Source of the DNA: Litoditis marina
Taxonomy: Eukaryota > Nematoda > Chromadorea > Rhabditida > Rhabditidae
Assembly (NCBI GenBank): GCA_964036275.1
Contig: OZ038436.1
Location: 8,237,864 to 8,301,863, forward strand
Direction of reading: 5' to 3'
DNA: 64,000 nt
The notes under the pieces are model-generated. The model was given only the letters and a program-made list of their open reading frames with translations. It did not search any database and was not told the DNA's origin. The translations under genes and the position numbers were made by a program. This document shows positions 34,501 through 46,400 of the stretch, one piece after another (within the stretch, counting starts at the first letter, position 1; each line of letters begins with the position of its first letter).

Positions 34501-35084
34501 TGTTTCACTGATGTATTCTAAGTGAAAACATTTAATATGAGAACAAACATAAACTTTTTCATCAGTTCAACTGGCACACAGATAGATTGTGCGATAGAGG
34601 TTTGTTTTATTGTCGACTTTTTTTCCAATTCCCACTCCTACAGTACACCTGTAGACCGTTTTGGTTAAAAAAGAACTATTAGGTGGTCCAATCGCAACGT
34701 TTCAGTCCTTTATACCGCAAGATATTTTTCAATTGCAGTATGCATGTCCAAAAAACTGAGATAATCTCGCATTCGATTCCGTTTCAAATTTGTGAATGAA
34801 AAGTGAGATTTTTATCAGAAAAGTAACTACAGAAAACACTATAAAATGCGAAAGTGTACTGTAGTCTTGATGGAGAAGATGCACACTGTACTTATCTCTT
34901 TCTATTCTATGTTGACTCTTACAGTATCTCCCAGCATTTTGAGATGACTGATATAAATGTTGTCGTATTACAAAAACCCAGTACTTGAATTTAACATACA
35001 GGAAAATAAATGATATTTTACTGTAGAAATGTACATAGGAAGTGTAGAACTATATGAATCCATTTTATTTCTGAAATTAGAAGA

Positions 35085-35304
35085 ATACTGATTGTGACGC
35101 AACCTGTGCTTATAAGAAACATTTGAAAAACTGAAGCGCGGTTGAGAACAGTGGTAAAGAATTGACATATCGATCGAGTGCGACTCCACCTATAAGTGAC
35201 ATAAGTATATTGGAAAGAGAGAAAATATAGATATAGATTAAAGTATATAGAAAAATGAATCGTAGGTTTAAATCAATAAAGTTTACACAAAGTTCAAAGT
35301 TCAT
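35085..35304. repeat. recurrent module copy (paralogous to 15,840-16,048)
   Basis: CGCAACCTGTGCTTATAA, the shared TGA (35,124-35,126) and the downstream GCGCGGTTGAGAACA stretch are all present. A further copy of the module start occurs at 35,660-35,705. Confidence 0.6.
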
Positions 35305-35668
35305 AGTACAAAAAGATGTTTCAAATATAACAAAGAAATAAGTTTTCGGTTTTTATAAGTTGCAGTTTTTTTTCACTGAATTTCGAGTGTTGATATGGCC
35401 AGTTTTCGAGATTGCAGTATAAAAAGTTCATTTTTCTCAACTACCTTCACTCCATTGTTTCAAAGGTTCATTATATATACGCGTTTTCCGAGTCCTCAAT
35501 CTCTTCTTGTTAAACGTCGGCTTCCTATGAAATGAATAACCGTTTTGATGCTTACACTGACATCTTCTTTTCTATAACACAACTATCGTTGAAGAAATAT
35601 TATGAAATGGAATCATGTTTATAAGAGACGTATATTACTTTGCCGATGAAGTGCTTGCTGAAGAGTGA

Positions 35669-35953
35669 CGCAACCTGTGCTTATACAAAACGAATGAAAA
35701 ACTGAATTTAAAGTTAGAAGAGCCCGGAACACAACAGGAGAAGAGGTTTTGCTTCGGGCTGTTTTCAACTGTATTGAGATCAGAGAGCACAAATGACTCG
35801 TATATTAGTTTGATCAGTCCACGTGACATTCACATGACCATGCCGGGCGACACGCAACGCGTCGAATCGAAAGTAGAGGGAAAGAATACATATCTTTACG
35901 AGAAACCATGTTGCTCTCCGGTCTCCTTTAAGCCAAAGGCAGAGTTGGTATAA
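35669..35953 (+). CDS. candidate coding exon, 94 codons without a start
   Basis: An open stretch runs from just after TGA 35,666 to TAA 35,951-35,953. Its composition is mixed and soluble (EEPGTQQEKRFCFGLFS; later PGDTQRVESKVEGKNTYLYE; PCCSPVSFKPKAELV), better than its neighbours. It begins inside a recurrent module copy but most of it is unique. No obvious acceptor or donor pair was settled on, so it may be a last exon. No family recognised. Confidence 0.35.
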   Translation, partial: RNLCLYKTNEKLNLKLEEPGTQQEKRFCFGLFSTVLRSESTNDSYISLISPRDIHMTMPGDTQRVESKVEGKNTYLYEKPCCSPVSFKPKAELV

Positions 35954-36179
35954 ACTCTTGATGAATCGAAGATACACAACAGCGAGCGTGTTATTCCATG
36001 TCTATATCTTCAACTACATCCGTTGTATCATAAAATTATAAACTATTTGGTTTATTTTTTGTACGTCACTCGAATGCTATAAAATATTGACAACTGGCCG
36101 ATTCTTCCATTAGATTCAACTTTTGTGAAAAAAATTGCAGAAATTCTGTAAATATTTGACGGAAGTTCTGATTTCCGCG

Positions 36180-37411
36180 CTCTCATAGTTTTTGAACTTT
36201 TGTTGTTCATCCTGACCGTTCCGTATGGAAAACAGTTGTATAAAGAAAGAGAACCGAAAAATTCATTTGACGACGGTGAAAGACAACTACATTAATTATC
36301 ATATTAACTTCAATGAAGTTTTATTACAATATTAAAACATTTTAGAATTAATAACTGGCACAATCATAATTAGGGGTAGGGGTCAAACTACCATTCTACT
36401 TGCAAAAGTATTTCAATTGGAAAATCACTACATGCGTAAGACAACATTGTCTTTTCTAGTTAGAATTTTACGCATGGAAGCTTTAAAAAAATTTTTTTTT
36501 CAATAATCTTGGTGAAATTCAACTTCAAACTGACAAACGAAACAGTTCCTAGTAGAAAATAATTGTTGCAAACAGACACTTTGAACAAAAACACACGGAA
36601 ATACCATTAAAACACGCACAGAAAAATTAACCGTAGTACATACCTTTGGAGTTCACTTAACTAACTGCTCTCGATCCTAGGACAATTTCGACTTATTTTT
36701 CATCATTGTGATCGTGACTTTCCAGTCTCTTTTTCACAGAACATGTGAGCACATACATCTCATGACGTTTCAGTCTATTCTTTAAAATAAATGTGATTAC
36801 GTACATCTTTTCTCCCCAAACACGTGTTCTCACGTTTCATTGGACTTTCACGTAACCATCACGTGACTTTCACGTGACCTCCGCCCTCAGGCGACAGGAG
36901 TGGCCAAATTCCCGTTGATATCGTTCATTTCCAGCTGGGGGCTCGGAAGTTGCTGGGTTTCGTTTTTACTCGAATTTCGCATGGACAGACCCAAATGCAG
37001 TTTTCGGCGGAACTTCGGAGCTTTTGCTGGAATAAGAGGTTTTTGAAAAAAACTTCTAGTTTTTCTTTTGTTTTTCTATCAAATTTCCAGACTCAATTTC
37101 AATAGTAGGTGGGGTTCTCTACTGGGTTTGTAGTTTGATCCCCCTGCTTCGCAGTTCCGTCGGAAATTGTGTTTTTAACTTCTAAAAACACTTTCTATTC
37201 ATTTTCCTCAGATTTCAGACTCAGCCGATTGGCCAGCCACTTTCGTAGTGACCTCGGCGAGAGAGTGTTTAGGTCAGAGAGACGCAGGCTCCAGCCTCAA
37301 TAAACTCTATGCTCTCTCGCTTATGTAGCTGGCCAATTGCAGAAAATTGACGGTAATGATTGTGAGGACTTCAGACTTAAACTTGGTAATGTCCTCTGCA
37401 CCTTTACTATA
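36180..37411. repeat. 3' flank of chemoreceptor gene, duplicated at 19,400-20,840
   Basis: Holds no gene. It contains CACGTG words at 36,830-36,880, an AGGCGACAGGAGTGGCC block and a GAGAGACGCAG repeat (37,258-37,330). Confidence 0.65.
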
Positions 37412-40400
37412 TCAAACTCTATGAGTTCGGAACCAAAACAATGAATTATTCATCTGAAAAAGCCTCTTGAATCTTTGACGGATTACTGTAGAAGGACATC
37501 GGTTGGTGAAGATGGCCATACCTGCATCGCTTTCTGAGACCGTAATTGGGTTTCCGCTTCTGCATCTTATCAAATTTGCTAGCGTCTTCATTACAGTTCG
37601 ATTTGTCGTCAGAAAGAGCACTGAAAAGTATTTCTGTATCTTGATATCATGAAACATGGAAGTGACTTATGTTCACTTTAGTATACTACATCTCAAGTTT
37701 TCTAAAACGTAAAGAATCCATTATAGCTGCAGTTAGAAAGTCTACATGTTAGTTTCAACCTTTCCAATCAGTACCCTTTTACTTTCCGAGATAAGTCAAA
37801 TACGTTGGTTTTTGGATAAATGACCAATTATCTCCCCGCAGCTAGCTTGTTCTATATACTCTGTACGAAACATGAAGATGTAGAAATGCCACTGAATGGC
37901 TCATCAATGGAAAAAAATTTTCCTATCTTATTAGTGTATTGTTTCAGTCTGCACTATTTCACGGAACATTATTCATAAATAATCTATAATTGAAATAAAA
38001 TAAATACTTACTCGGATTGAGCATATTATTGAGTATAGAGGCAACCGAACGCGTTATGTTCAACACCCATCTGATCCAGGTTTTCGCGTCCAGAGCCGGA
38101 GCGATGTTGGCCAACATTCGAAACAACTGAAATGTTTCAGCTTGATTATATATAGAGGCGAAAACTAAAGAGGGTATTTTTACTGTACAGTTCCAATGAA
38201 CACTCCGATTGACCTCAGACAACTCCTTGCCAATTAACCAATTAACCACTTTTGTAGCGGCCTCGGCGAGAGAGTGTGCAGGTCAGAGAGACGCAGGCTG
38301 TCTCACCCTGTCTGCCGCCTCATTGACCTGCGTACTCTCTTGCGTTTGTAGCTTGGAAAAGTGGCGCAATTGTTTTTAAGACCCATTGACAGTCATTGAG
38401 GCATTTTGCCATTATTCGAAACAACTGAGATGTTTCAGCAAAGTTACATATAGTTGAAACATATGCGTGGATAGTCATTCTTCGTATTCCTTTTCAACGT
38501 GATAGAATACAGTTAATGTGGTATGCTTAATTAAGTAGTATTTCTAATCATTCTCGCTGAGAATTTTGAAGCCATGTTGGGTAAGATGCAAAACAACTGA
38601 AATGTTTCAGCTAGGTTAGATAGGGTTGCGAAATAAGAACTGCATAGTGATCTTTTTGCGTCCAAGAGGAAAGTTATAATACAGGTTTCGTCGGATAATT
38701 CGTTTTGGTTAGTACCGTTTTTTTTCTGAAATTGAGCGCATCCCAGAGTGAAATGAAAAAGAAAATTAGTTTTGTTTGGTTCTGGAGTTCACGTTTCTTA
38801 CCTAACCACTTTCTGGAGCATTTATTATTGATTAGCGTGTTGACTGGATTTTGTAGACTGGTTAAAACACGTGAATCTCGACTGTGAAGCACGTGACCCT
38901 TAATGGTGAAAGCACGTGATCCTACTATAATGTACGTGACCCATACTGTGAATCACGTGACCCTTTCCGTGAAAGCACGTGATTCCTACTGTAAACACGT
39001 GATCATTCTTCGTGAAAACACGTGACTTTACCCGTCAAGGCCTGTGACCCTTAACCTCGAAATCACCTGACCTCTCCCCGTAAAAGCACGTGAACTTACT
39101 GAAAAGCACGCGATCCTTGACCTTGGAAGCACGTAACCCTCAACCTTATAAGTACGTGACCCTTCTCCGTGGAAGAACGTGAACCCCACTGTACAGCACG
39201 TGACCCTAACTGTAAAGCACGTGACCCTAACTGTTGATTACGTGAACTGACCGCTAGTGAGAGTGCGATGAGCATTCCCTGTGTGAGTAGAATGTGTTCA
39301 GTGTTGTTCGAATCCACCGCACTACCAGATCGTTTGCTGCGGATTTTGATGTAAATCGTCACGTAGAACAACAGAACGACACCGGGCACAATGAAGTCAA
39401 TCCACGTGACCGCCTGAAAAACACGTGTGAAACGTGAAAACGTGTCGCTCCAAGAACTGTATACACTACAAGTAAATTGAGTAGTCACGTGAAGTTGATC
39501 TTCTAATGAGAAATCGTACACATTTTTGTTTCACGTTTTTGAGCTCTGCTTTGTTTGACATGTTTCACGTGACTGTGCAACTGACTAACAGCATAACTTG
39601 CGTTCGACAATCACTATACGTTCAGCACTGTGTATAACTTTTGTTAGATTAAAGGTGATTCACTGAACTTAAATCCTCTCGATGTTTCGACGTTACTATA
39701 TATCGGCAGCAAATTTTATCTATTGTTAGATGGTATATATGTTAAAGTTTGGAATATATATATTATAGTTAAACAACTTGATCAATTGCTATAATGTTAC
39801 TTCGCTCATTTTCAACCAATTTTGTGTTTATATAGTTCTACTGACCGTATAAATGATGCTGTTCGTTGGGAAGAACAGATCCTTCAATTCCCATTCGTCT
39901 TTCGAAAACTTCTGCTCGGGACCAAAATTGACTTTCAGTCCGGTCAGAATAATAATCAATATCCATGTTACGCATATGGGATAGCGGATGTTCTCTCTGG
40001 AACGAATCGAAAACACTGCTCGAAAACCAGTTTTCCGTTTTCATTCGAATGAGGTACTACACTCTTCGGAACCTCTTGCCGTTCAATGTGAAAAGAACAT
40101 TTTCCTCCATTCCACTTTTTTTACGAGTAAAGAAAATCTAGCAGTTTCTGGAATGACGGAAAGATCAGCAGATGACCAGCCTTAATTGATTATCATACCA
40201 ATTTCTAGAAAGATGTATGATCTTTTCATCTTTTTAACTTCAAATTAGAACGTACAAGAACGTTTTACTTCAGAAACTGGCTATTATCCGTGTAACCGCA
40301 GTTAATTTCCCCCTGGGATAGGTTCAGACCTGTACGTAGGTGTAATTAAGACATGACTTTTGAAGAAGTTCGTCGATATTAAATTTAATCCAAAGTACGC

Positions 40401-42914
40401 ACTGTCTGTCTTTTTTTAGTCGCCTATTTAGTAAGAAAAAGGTGTTGCAAGAGTTCAGAAAAAGTTCAAGTAATTTTTTTTTGGTTTTGAAGTTAGAGTT
40501 CATATAGGGTAGCATTTAGAGAGCATAAGCAAGCAATCAGCAGAAAATTCTTAAAATTTTTCTTAACCGCTTAGACAACATAACCCTTCACATTTTAAAG
40601 TGCTCAAGCGTTTCAGCCGGCAGTTGTTTAGTCAATGAACACTATGATCAAATTTCTTGATTTTCTTTCCACCAAGTAGTTTCTTTACATGCTAAAACAG
40701 GATAAACCCCTAAAAACTAGAAAAAAAACACACTCACTGATGTAAACCCACCGACCTGCTGAATGCACACAACATCTTCGGAAAAACAAAAACTCCAAAT
40801 CTGTTGATCGCCATGAGGAAAATGAACAAAGTACATCCGGCGTCCGTGAACAAAATCAATTTTCGACCGACGCTGTACCTAAACTATGAATATTGTTAAA
40901 ATGTAAGAAGTGTGTTCAACTTTGTGTGAATGAGCTCGGGAGTTACACTACAACATATATCGTTAGTCAATTGCACAGTCACGTGAAACATGTTAAACAC
41001 AGCAGAACTCAGAAACGTGCAATGACAAAGTGCACGATTCCTCTTTAGAGGGCTAACTTCACGTGACTATTCAATTTACTCCTAGTGTACTAGTTATTGA
41101 TGACCCTGGTTGTTACAATCATCCATTCAGTGGTACGCCTTGAGCAAATTCAGAAAGTTTCATTGAACAAATCGTGGTTGAAGGTAGAGATATTCAATTG
41201 AATCGAAAAATCTGCGTTTTTATAAATTCCCATATTCGTTTTTTCACTTATTGTGTCACAATGATGCTTTTCAGTTTTCGTAGGCTTGGTCTATAAACGT
41301 CCTCGATATATTGTGGAATCCCTGTTTACCAAGTAATTTTGTAAATTAAGAATTTTAGCAGCCCGACATTTTGTTTATCGAACCAAGTCCCATGACACTT
41401 CTAACGGTCATCCCTTCAGGTTAAACGAATCAAGCCGCCAATTATTTTTCCTACGAATAATCACAAGTTTGGACAGAAAAATTAATGACCGATTCGTAAT
41501 TGGCTACAATTTAATGGACATTTAGAGAAGCATTTTCGATTCATACTTTCGAATCTGCAAACTCTGCTGGAAATAGAAGAGACGATTTTTCAGAATATCA
41601 GGTTTCTAGAAAGGAGACATTTTTGAAGTGTATGCTTTTACGTACTTACATTTCCCAGTATTATGTGCCAATTGTCAGGCGTAGTTTCGAAATGTGATAT
41701 GTTAAAAATCATTTGAAATCTCAAAAGGTATATAGTTCCATACTCTCGTTACCGAAAACATCAAGACATAGGGCCTTAGGCCTTAGGCCAATTACGGGGC
41801 TAAATTGTGGCTACTACCGTTTTCTAGAAGAAACAGTTTTCTTTAAAAGCGGAAAATGTATGAGAGGGGGGGGGGGGGGGGTGAAACTTGCGGGTAAAAA
41901 GAAAGCTCACCCCTGAAAGTTGAACTGGAACGAAATATAAAGAATAAAGAGAAAGAATGAGTCTCACGTGTCGCCGCTACCCCATACGTTACTTCGAAAT
42001 CGAAATATCTTCCCAACAACCAATTATCTCAACTCAAAATTCTATCTCGAAATGAAAAAGTCGGAAATTTAGGTTACCACGTAGCCTGGGGCGTGTTGTC
42101 CTCAACCGAAATGAACATCAACGGGAAGATACACGAGGCCTGCGTGTACACGTGTATAAGATTGCACAACGTGAGCATCCAAACTAGGTCAAAGAAGGGG
42201 TACTGAAATGATTCTATAGTTATGAGGAAGAAAATATATACGAGACTAGATGGTTTATTATCGAATCAGAACTATTTCAAACCTGATTCAATATGTTCAG
42301 TATTGTTTTCAAAAATCTTTAAAGGAAAGAAGATTCATTACACAACATCTGAACGTTTCTCGAACTGCTTAGTTGGTGAAAATACTACAATTGTCAATAC
42401 AATTTGAGTTATATCTCTACACATACGGGTTCAAAGAATAGTGCATCCGACGGTTTCATCAAAATTATTTGGTGTTCCCTCAGGTCTCGACAGCTGGTGT
42501 GGTGACAGTTGCAAGATGACAACAAATATTTTCCAAGAAAGATATGTCACAAAGAAACAACTACAGTGACCTGTCTCACATTTTTGACTCGATTGACTAT
42601 ATTTATCAAAGTCTAACTTGAAACTCAGCTCGACTCGAAACACTGGACAGTTTACGAGTCGAGCACTTCAAACCCTTCTCCAGAACGCAAACGTACGGCA
42701 AACGAGGATTTGTCATTTTTAAAATCTGATTCTTGCAGTTTCGTTAACCAACCTCTTTGAATGTGTTGTATCCCTTAATTAACACAGCCAAGAATACTGT
42801 GACAGACAACACCCCGCATACGGTAATTGTACCATAGATAGCGCTGGCCAGATAGACGTAGTTGTAGTTTTTGTCGGTTATGTTCAAATCATTCAATGGG
42901 GCCTCGACATTCAT
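37412..42914 (-). CDS. serpentine (7TM) chemoreceptor, seven in-phase exons
   Basis: Exons on the minus strand: 42914-42753, 42202-42078, 40878-40756, 39996-39846, 39413-39252, 38126-38012 and 37620 onward. Every junction is GT-AG and keeps frame. The product has a short N-terminus with NIT, TM1 (LASAIYGTITVCG), TM2 (FFDLVWMLTLCN), TM3 with INRFGVFVFPK, TM4 (YPICVTWILIIILTG), TM5 (FIVPGVVLLFYVTIYI), TM6 (GMLIALSLALFRML) and TM7 (ILNNMLNPMLFL), about 350 residues in all. NPMLFL stands for the usual NPxxY. The 3' end can read through to TGA at 37,412 or splice at 37,522 to an acceptor at 37,454, giving an earlier stop. CTTCAG abuts the ATG, allowing SL1 trans-splicing. It resembles nematode SRG-superfamily receptors; the exact family is not resolved. 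Expected in sensory neuron membranes. Confidence 0.85.
38255..38360. repeat. GAGAGACGCAG repeat in chemoreceptor intron 5
   Basis: GGCGAGAGAGTGTGCAGGTC, AGAGAGACGCAGG, then CATTGACCTGCGTACTCTCT form a partial inverted repeat. Matches 37,258-37,330 and 16,320-16,370. Confidence 0.6.
38870..39248. repeat. CACGTG minisatellite in chemoreceptor intron 5
   Basis: About 17 degenerate units of 20-24 bp follow the pattern GTGAAAGCACGTGACCCTTACT, most containing the palindrome CACGTG (E-box) or a one-base variant. It ends only a few bases from the exon 5 donor. Confidence 0.85.
39471..39586 (+). mobile_element. CACGTG MITE, copy B (chemoreceptor intron 4)
   Basis: Same orientation as copy A at 16,463, with AGTAAATTGAGTAGTCACGT at one end and TTTCACGTGACTGTGCAACT at the other. 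Confidence 0.75.
40965..41080 (-). mobile_element. CACGTG MITE, copy C (chemoreceptor intron 2)
   Basis: Inverted relative to copy A; ends AGTCAATTGCACAGTCACGT and CACGTGACTATTCAATTTACT-like. Confidence 0.75.
41866..41881 (+). repeat. poly-G tract (16 G)
   Basis: Uninterrupted G16 inside chemoreceptor intron 2; G-quadruplex potential. Confidence 0.85.
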
Positions 42915-43213
42915 CTGAAGTAGAGTAAGAATGATCTATTGTTTATACATTGTAAAAGTTGCGTTCTTTTCATGTTCTGAAACAGAATGTGAATTGGAAA
43001 ACATAACGTGTTCTATATTAAGATTAGGAATAATACTTTTTGTTTTAGAAAAGGAAAAGAGCACTTCCGTAATTTCGAATCAACCAATGGTCGAACAAAT
43101 CAAGTGAATTAAATGGTACGCGGAAAGTCAAAGTCGAGAAGTTTCCAGGAAAAAGTGTTTGTGTCAAATAATAAGATTCAGCATTTCAGCATGATTGTAA
43201 GTAATATACTGCT

Positions 43214-43324
43214 AGTCAATTGCACAGTCACGTGAAACATGTTGAACACAGCAGAACTCAGGAGCGTGCAATGACAAAGTGGACGATTCCTCATTAGAAT
43301 GCTCAGTTTACTATGCAGTTTACT
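43214..43324 (-). mobile_element. CACGTG MITE, copy D (upstream of chemoreceptor)
   Basis: Close to copy C in the first 80 bp. The distal end has lost its CACGTG. It sits 300 bp upstream of the receptor start. Confidence 0.7.
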
Positions 43325-43559
43325 TCTATTATATGTGGCATTGAACTGGAATTTGCAGACAAACTACAAAACTGTGTGAAGAGAAACAAGCACAGTGAAT
43401 TGAATCACTCAAACAAATGGATTCGAGGCACTATCGTAACAAAATGAAATCTTCTGCCATTCAGAATAAGAACTCAGCGCTGAAGAAGAGCATATTCGAG
43501 ATTACTTTCACTCAAAAAGTGCCAGGAGTAGCTCGTACTGGCAAGATGAAACGCTTATC

Positions 43560-43731
43560 AGGCGGCGTACTCAACGTCATGTGAGGTTCATATGAGTTTC
43601 TCATGAGATACCTCTTGAGCTAATCTGAGCTCACACGTCATAGCTTAGCAGTCAATGAAATCTCATCAGAAGGTCATGAGATAACTCGTGAGGTATCTCA
43701 TGACTTTTTTGAGGAATTCGTACGCCGCCAG
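43560..43731. mobile_element. MITE with GGCGGCGTAC inverted ends
   Basis: Left end GGCGGCGTACTCAACGTCAT, right end GAATTCGTACGCCGCC; the interior repeats TCATGAGATA/TATCTCATGA. No target duplication is clear. Confidence 0.65.
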
Positions 43732-44405
43732 AGGTTTCTATCACGTAGCAAGTTAGGACGAGAGTTGCATGAACTCTGTTCATAGTGACAGAAAGGTTTC
43801 GCGACTTTATCGACTAAACGTGTACTCTCTTTTTTGATAGCAGTATGTATAAAAGTTTCGAGTTCGTCTGGAGTGCGTCAGAAAAAACGAACGTAGCAAT
43901 CATTGTAAATTATCCCCGAGTCACGTAAAACTGCTATCAAACTGGCAATAACTGTATTTTTATTCGTGTTTTAGAGATCACTCTACTGAGATTGGAAGTA
44001 AACTTTATTTAAAAGTGTTACTATGTTGAACCAGAAAAACTGAACGTAGCTTTGTTCAATGCAATTCGCACGCAAACTAGATAAGTCATCACCGCACACT
44101 TTTTGAACAGTGGTATTTATCTATTCTTGACTCGGAACACACAAAAATAGCTCATAGATGGAAATACATCATGAACAGTCATTTGTTAATGGCCAATGAA
44201 GAGTCCGATGTATATCAGATTCTCCGCGCGCGCCCCAATGTTTCAGTGTTGCTACTTAGTGAGATGATATTCATGGCTTTAATAGGCTGTACGTAATGGG
44301 AAATAAGATGATTTACACACCTTACATACACAGCAGAACCCCGGAATCATTCTTGTTGTTTCCAAATCTCCTCACCTAATCGCAATTTGTTTCTAGATTT
44401 CAGAA

Positions 44406-44420
44406 GGGGGGGAGGGGGGG
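44406..44420 (+). repeat. interrupted poly-G tract
   Basis: G7-A-G7. The surrounding 43.75-44.9 kb shows no gene. Confidence 0.75.
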
Positions 44421-44938
44421 TGACATTACAAAGACACTTGTAAAATTTCTGAAGGATGGGCAGGCAAAGTTGGTCTCAAATGGCGTGCAAAGCACATGAG
44501 ATGTGATAAGAGTTGAACCCTTCCTCCGCCCCTTTTAATTGAAGTAAATGGTTGGTGCTATTTCGTAAACATAATTGTGACTTTCATGAAATTAACTGAA
44601 AGTACGTTTGGACTCGAGAAAAACTCAATCGTTGAGTACATAGTTGTGAACTTTATGGTAGAGGGATCATTCACGTGAGCCTAACTCCAAAATTGCACGT
44701 TTTCCGTTTGTCTCTGCTTTACACACGTGATTACTAGTAGTATTTTCTGTTCCAACCTGAAAAAAATGGAAACGTGAAATAGGAGATGACTAAATTTTCC
44801 GGTTTTGCGTGAGAAATTCGCGGTTTCCTCGTGAACTATACCAACTTTTCAGTCGTAGGTTCGGCGAAAGTTACGTGTAGGGTTTTATAAACATGTGACG
44901 TGAAGGAGAGAAAACGTCCATTGTATACTAGTTTTTCA

Positions 44939-45061
44939 TTAACTAGTGTATCTTTCCGGAAATAGACCCGGAAACGCCAAAATGATTAGCTTCATTAATG
45001 TCCATCCAATGTTGTTCCATGAAACATCCAATTTCGGGAGATACGTCTTTGCGTGAGACAT
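44939..45061 (-). CDS. candidate short exon or 40-aa ORF
   Basis: ATG 45061 opens a frame with exon-like composition (SHAKTYLPKLDVSWNNIGW, then a hydrophobic LMKLIILAFPGLF). It could end at TAA 44,941-44,939, or splice at CCGG|GTCTATTT. It lies 2 kb upstream of the chemoreceptor on the same strand, so it might be an upstream exon or a separate small gene. No family recognised. Confidence 0.3.
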   Translation of the reverse strand: MSHAKTYLPKLDVSWNNIGWTLMKLIILAFPGLFPERYTS

Positions 45062-45913
45062 ATTGGAACATTAATGAGAAACAAGATGAGAACTTATATT
45101 ACGGCTAAAACATTGACTCGTGTGAAGAATAAACATGAACAGGGAAGAGTGCAATTAAGTTCTGGTGTTTTCGTAAGATAGAGACGATTCCGCAACGTTA
45201 GAATAGTTATTCGAATCAACCACACAAAGGATGAAGTTGTAAACATTTTGAGTGTAGAGTTATGTTGTTCGCTTCAATGTTACATTAGTGAGCTGTTCTA
45301 CAATCGCGTCAAAATCATTTTTGTATGGAGTTCAAAGGTCGAACTTGACAAAAGCGGGAACAAAAACACCTTATGAATGTAAACCTTGTACATAAGTCGA
45401 ATAATAAACTACCTCATTTCGAAATTAGGCCTCGGTCAGGCGCTCACAAATCATGCCTTTTTCCTAATTGAACAATTGGAAGTACGTCAAGGGAACTTAT
45501 AAATTATGAAATTCACATTTATGATTACAATTCAATAACAGGTCACGTGAGCTGTGTGAACGCGTGTTAAATAGACTCCTCAGGGGAATTACAGAGAAGA
45601 AGCTCACGTTCTCTACATTCTCACTGTAAGGCAACATTCATACTTTCTACGTCGATGTGAAACAATAAAAATAATAATTATTATTCATTATTCGTGTAGA
45701 ATTACATGAACAAACAATGAAGTCGAGATTAAATACGTTTTGAATGGATTTTATCAGAACAGTACTTGGAAAACCTATTGCGTTCCATGCGTATCGATTC
45801 AGGTCAGCGTGAACGCCCACTAAATCGATACGCATGTTTTTCGTACCATCGAAGCTGGCGTCAAACGTCGACGTGAAACGTATAAATGAGGCCCAAGTTG
45901 TTGTTATTTCAGA

Positions 45914-46087
45914 ATGAAATCAGTCAATTTCGAGAAAGGAACGATTGTGATGTCTATACTCACATTCATAACCGCAGTGAATCATTCAACCGCGCATAAA
46001 TTTATAGGGTGTAACGATCTTATGATAAAAATCAAAGTGAAAGTAAAAATGACCGAAATTAACCAAAAGAGAGAGAGAGAAACATGA
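45914..46087 (+). CDS. small ORF (57 aa) after a TTTCAG acceptor
   Basis: TTATTTCAG immediately precedes AATG, which would suit SL1 trans-splicing. The product starts MKSVNFEKGTIVMSILTFIT, has a weak hydrophobic segment, then a Lys-rich tail (IKIKVKVKMTEINQKRERET). A related, broken version lies inverted at 49,010-49,210. No family recognised. Confidence 0.3.
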   Translation: MKSVNFEKGTIVMSILTFITAVNHSTAHKFIGCNDLMIKIKVKVKMTEINQKRERET

Positions 46088-46400
46088 GATAAGAGTTAAA
46101 TAATATACCTAAAGAAGAGCTTGGAGAGGTGTAGGTAGTGTTGAGTCCGTAAACTGTTTGTTGAGTAATTAGAGGTAGAGTAACAAGCAATTATTTGTGA
46201 ATCATGCTCTCAATCCACCTGTTCTGTGTAGTATAAACAATTCGATTTAAAGGGAGTTTTTTCCTGAAGTTTTCATGAAACATTTCTGTGCATCTAACTT
46301 TGTTGTATTCTGTAATTACACACTGGAATCAGAGTTTTGCAAAACAGAAGCTCAGCAACGTTTAGCAGTTAGTAATAACTTAGCTAACTAGAGATGTTTG
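45950..46400. repeat. inverted paralogue of 48,480-49,210
   Basis: Shared landmarks in opposite orientation are ATGAGATAAGAGTT, CTTGGAGAGGTGT, a GCAAAACTCTGATT stretch and TGTAATTACAC. Divergence is moderate. Between the arms (46.4-48.4 kb) only short frames and MITE copy B are seen. Confidence 0.6.

Noticed and set aside
15840..35700. 21U-RNA (piRNA) promoter motifs in the recurrent module, read as GTGTTTCA on the minus strand
   Set aside because: The Caenorhabditis core is CTGTTTCA; the module has GTGTTTCA or GTTTTTCA and no cons4-like spacing that I could confirm. Exact CTGTTTCA hits are few and scattered.
39096..39521. 141-aa single-exon protein
   Set aside because: Only 39,413-39,252 is receptor exon 5; the rest is intron and minisatellite read-through.
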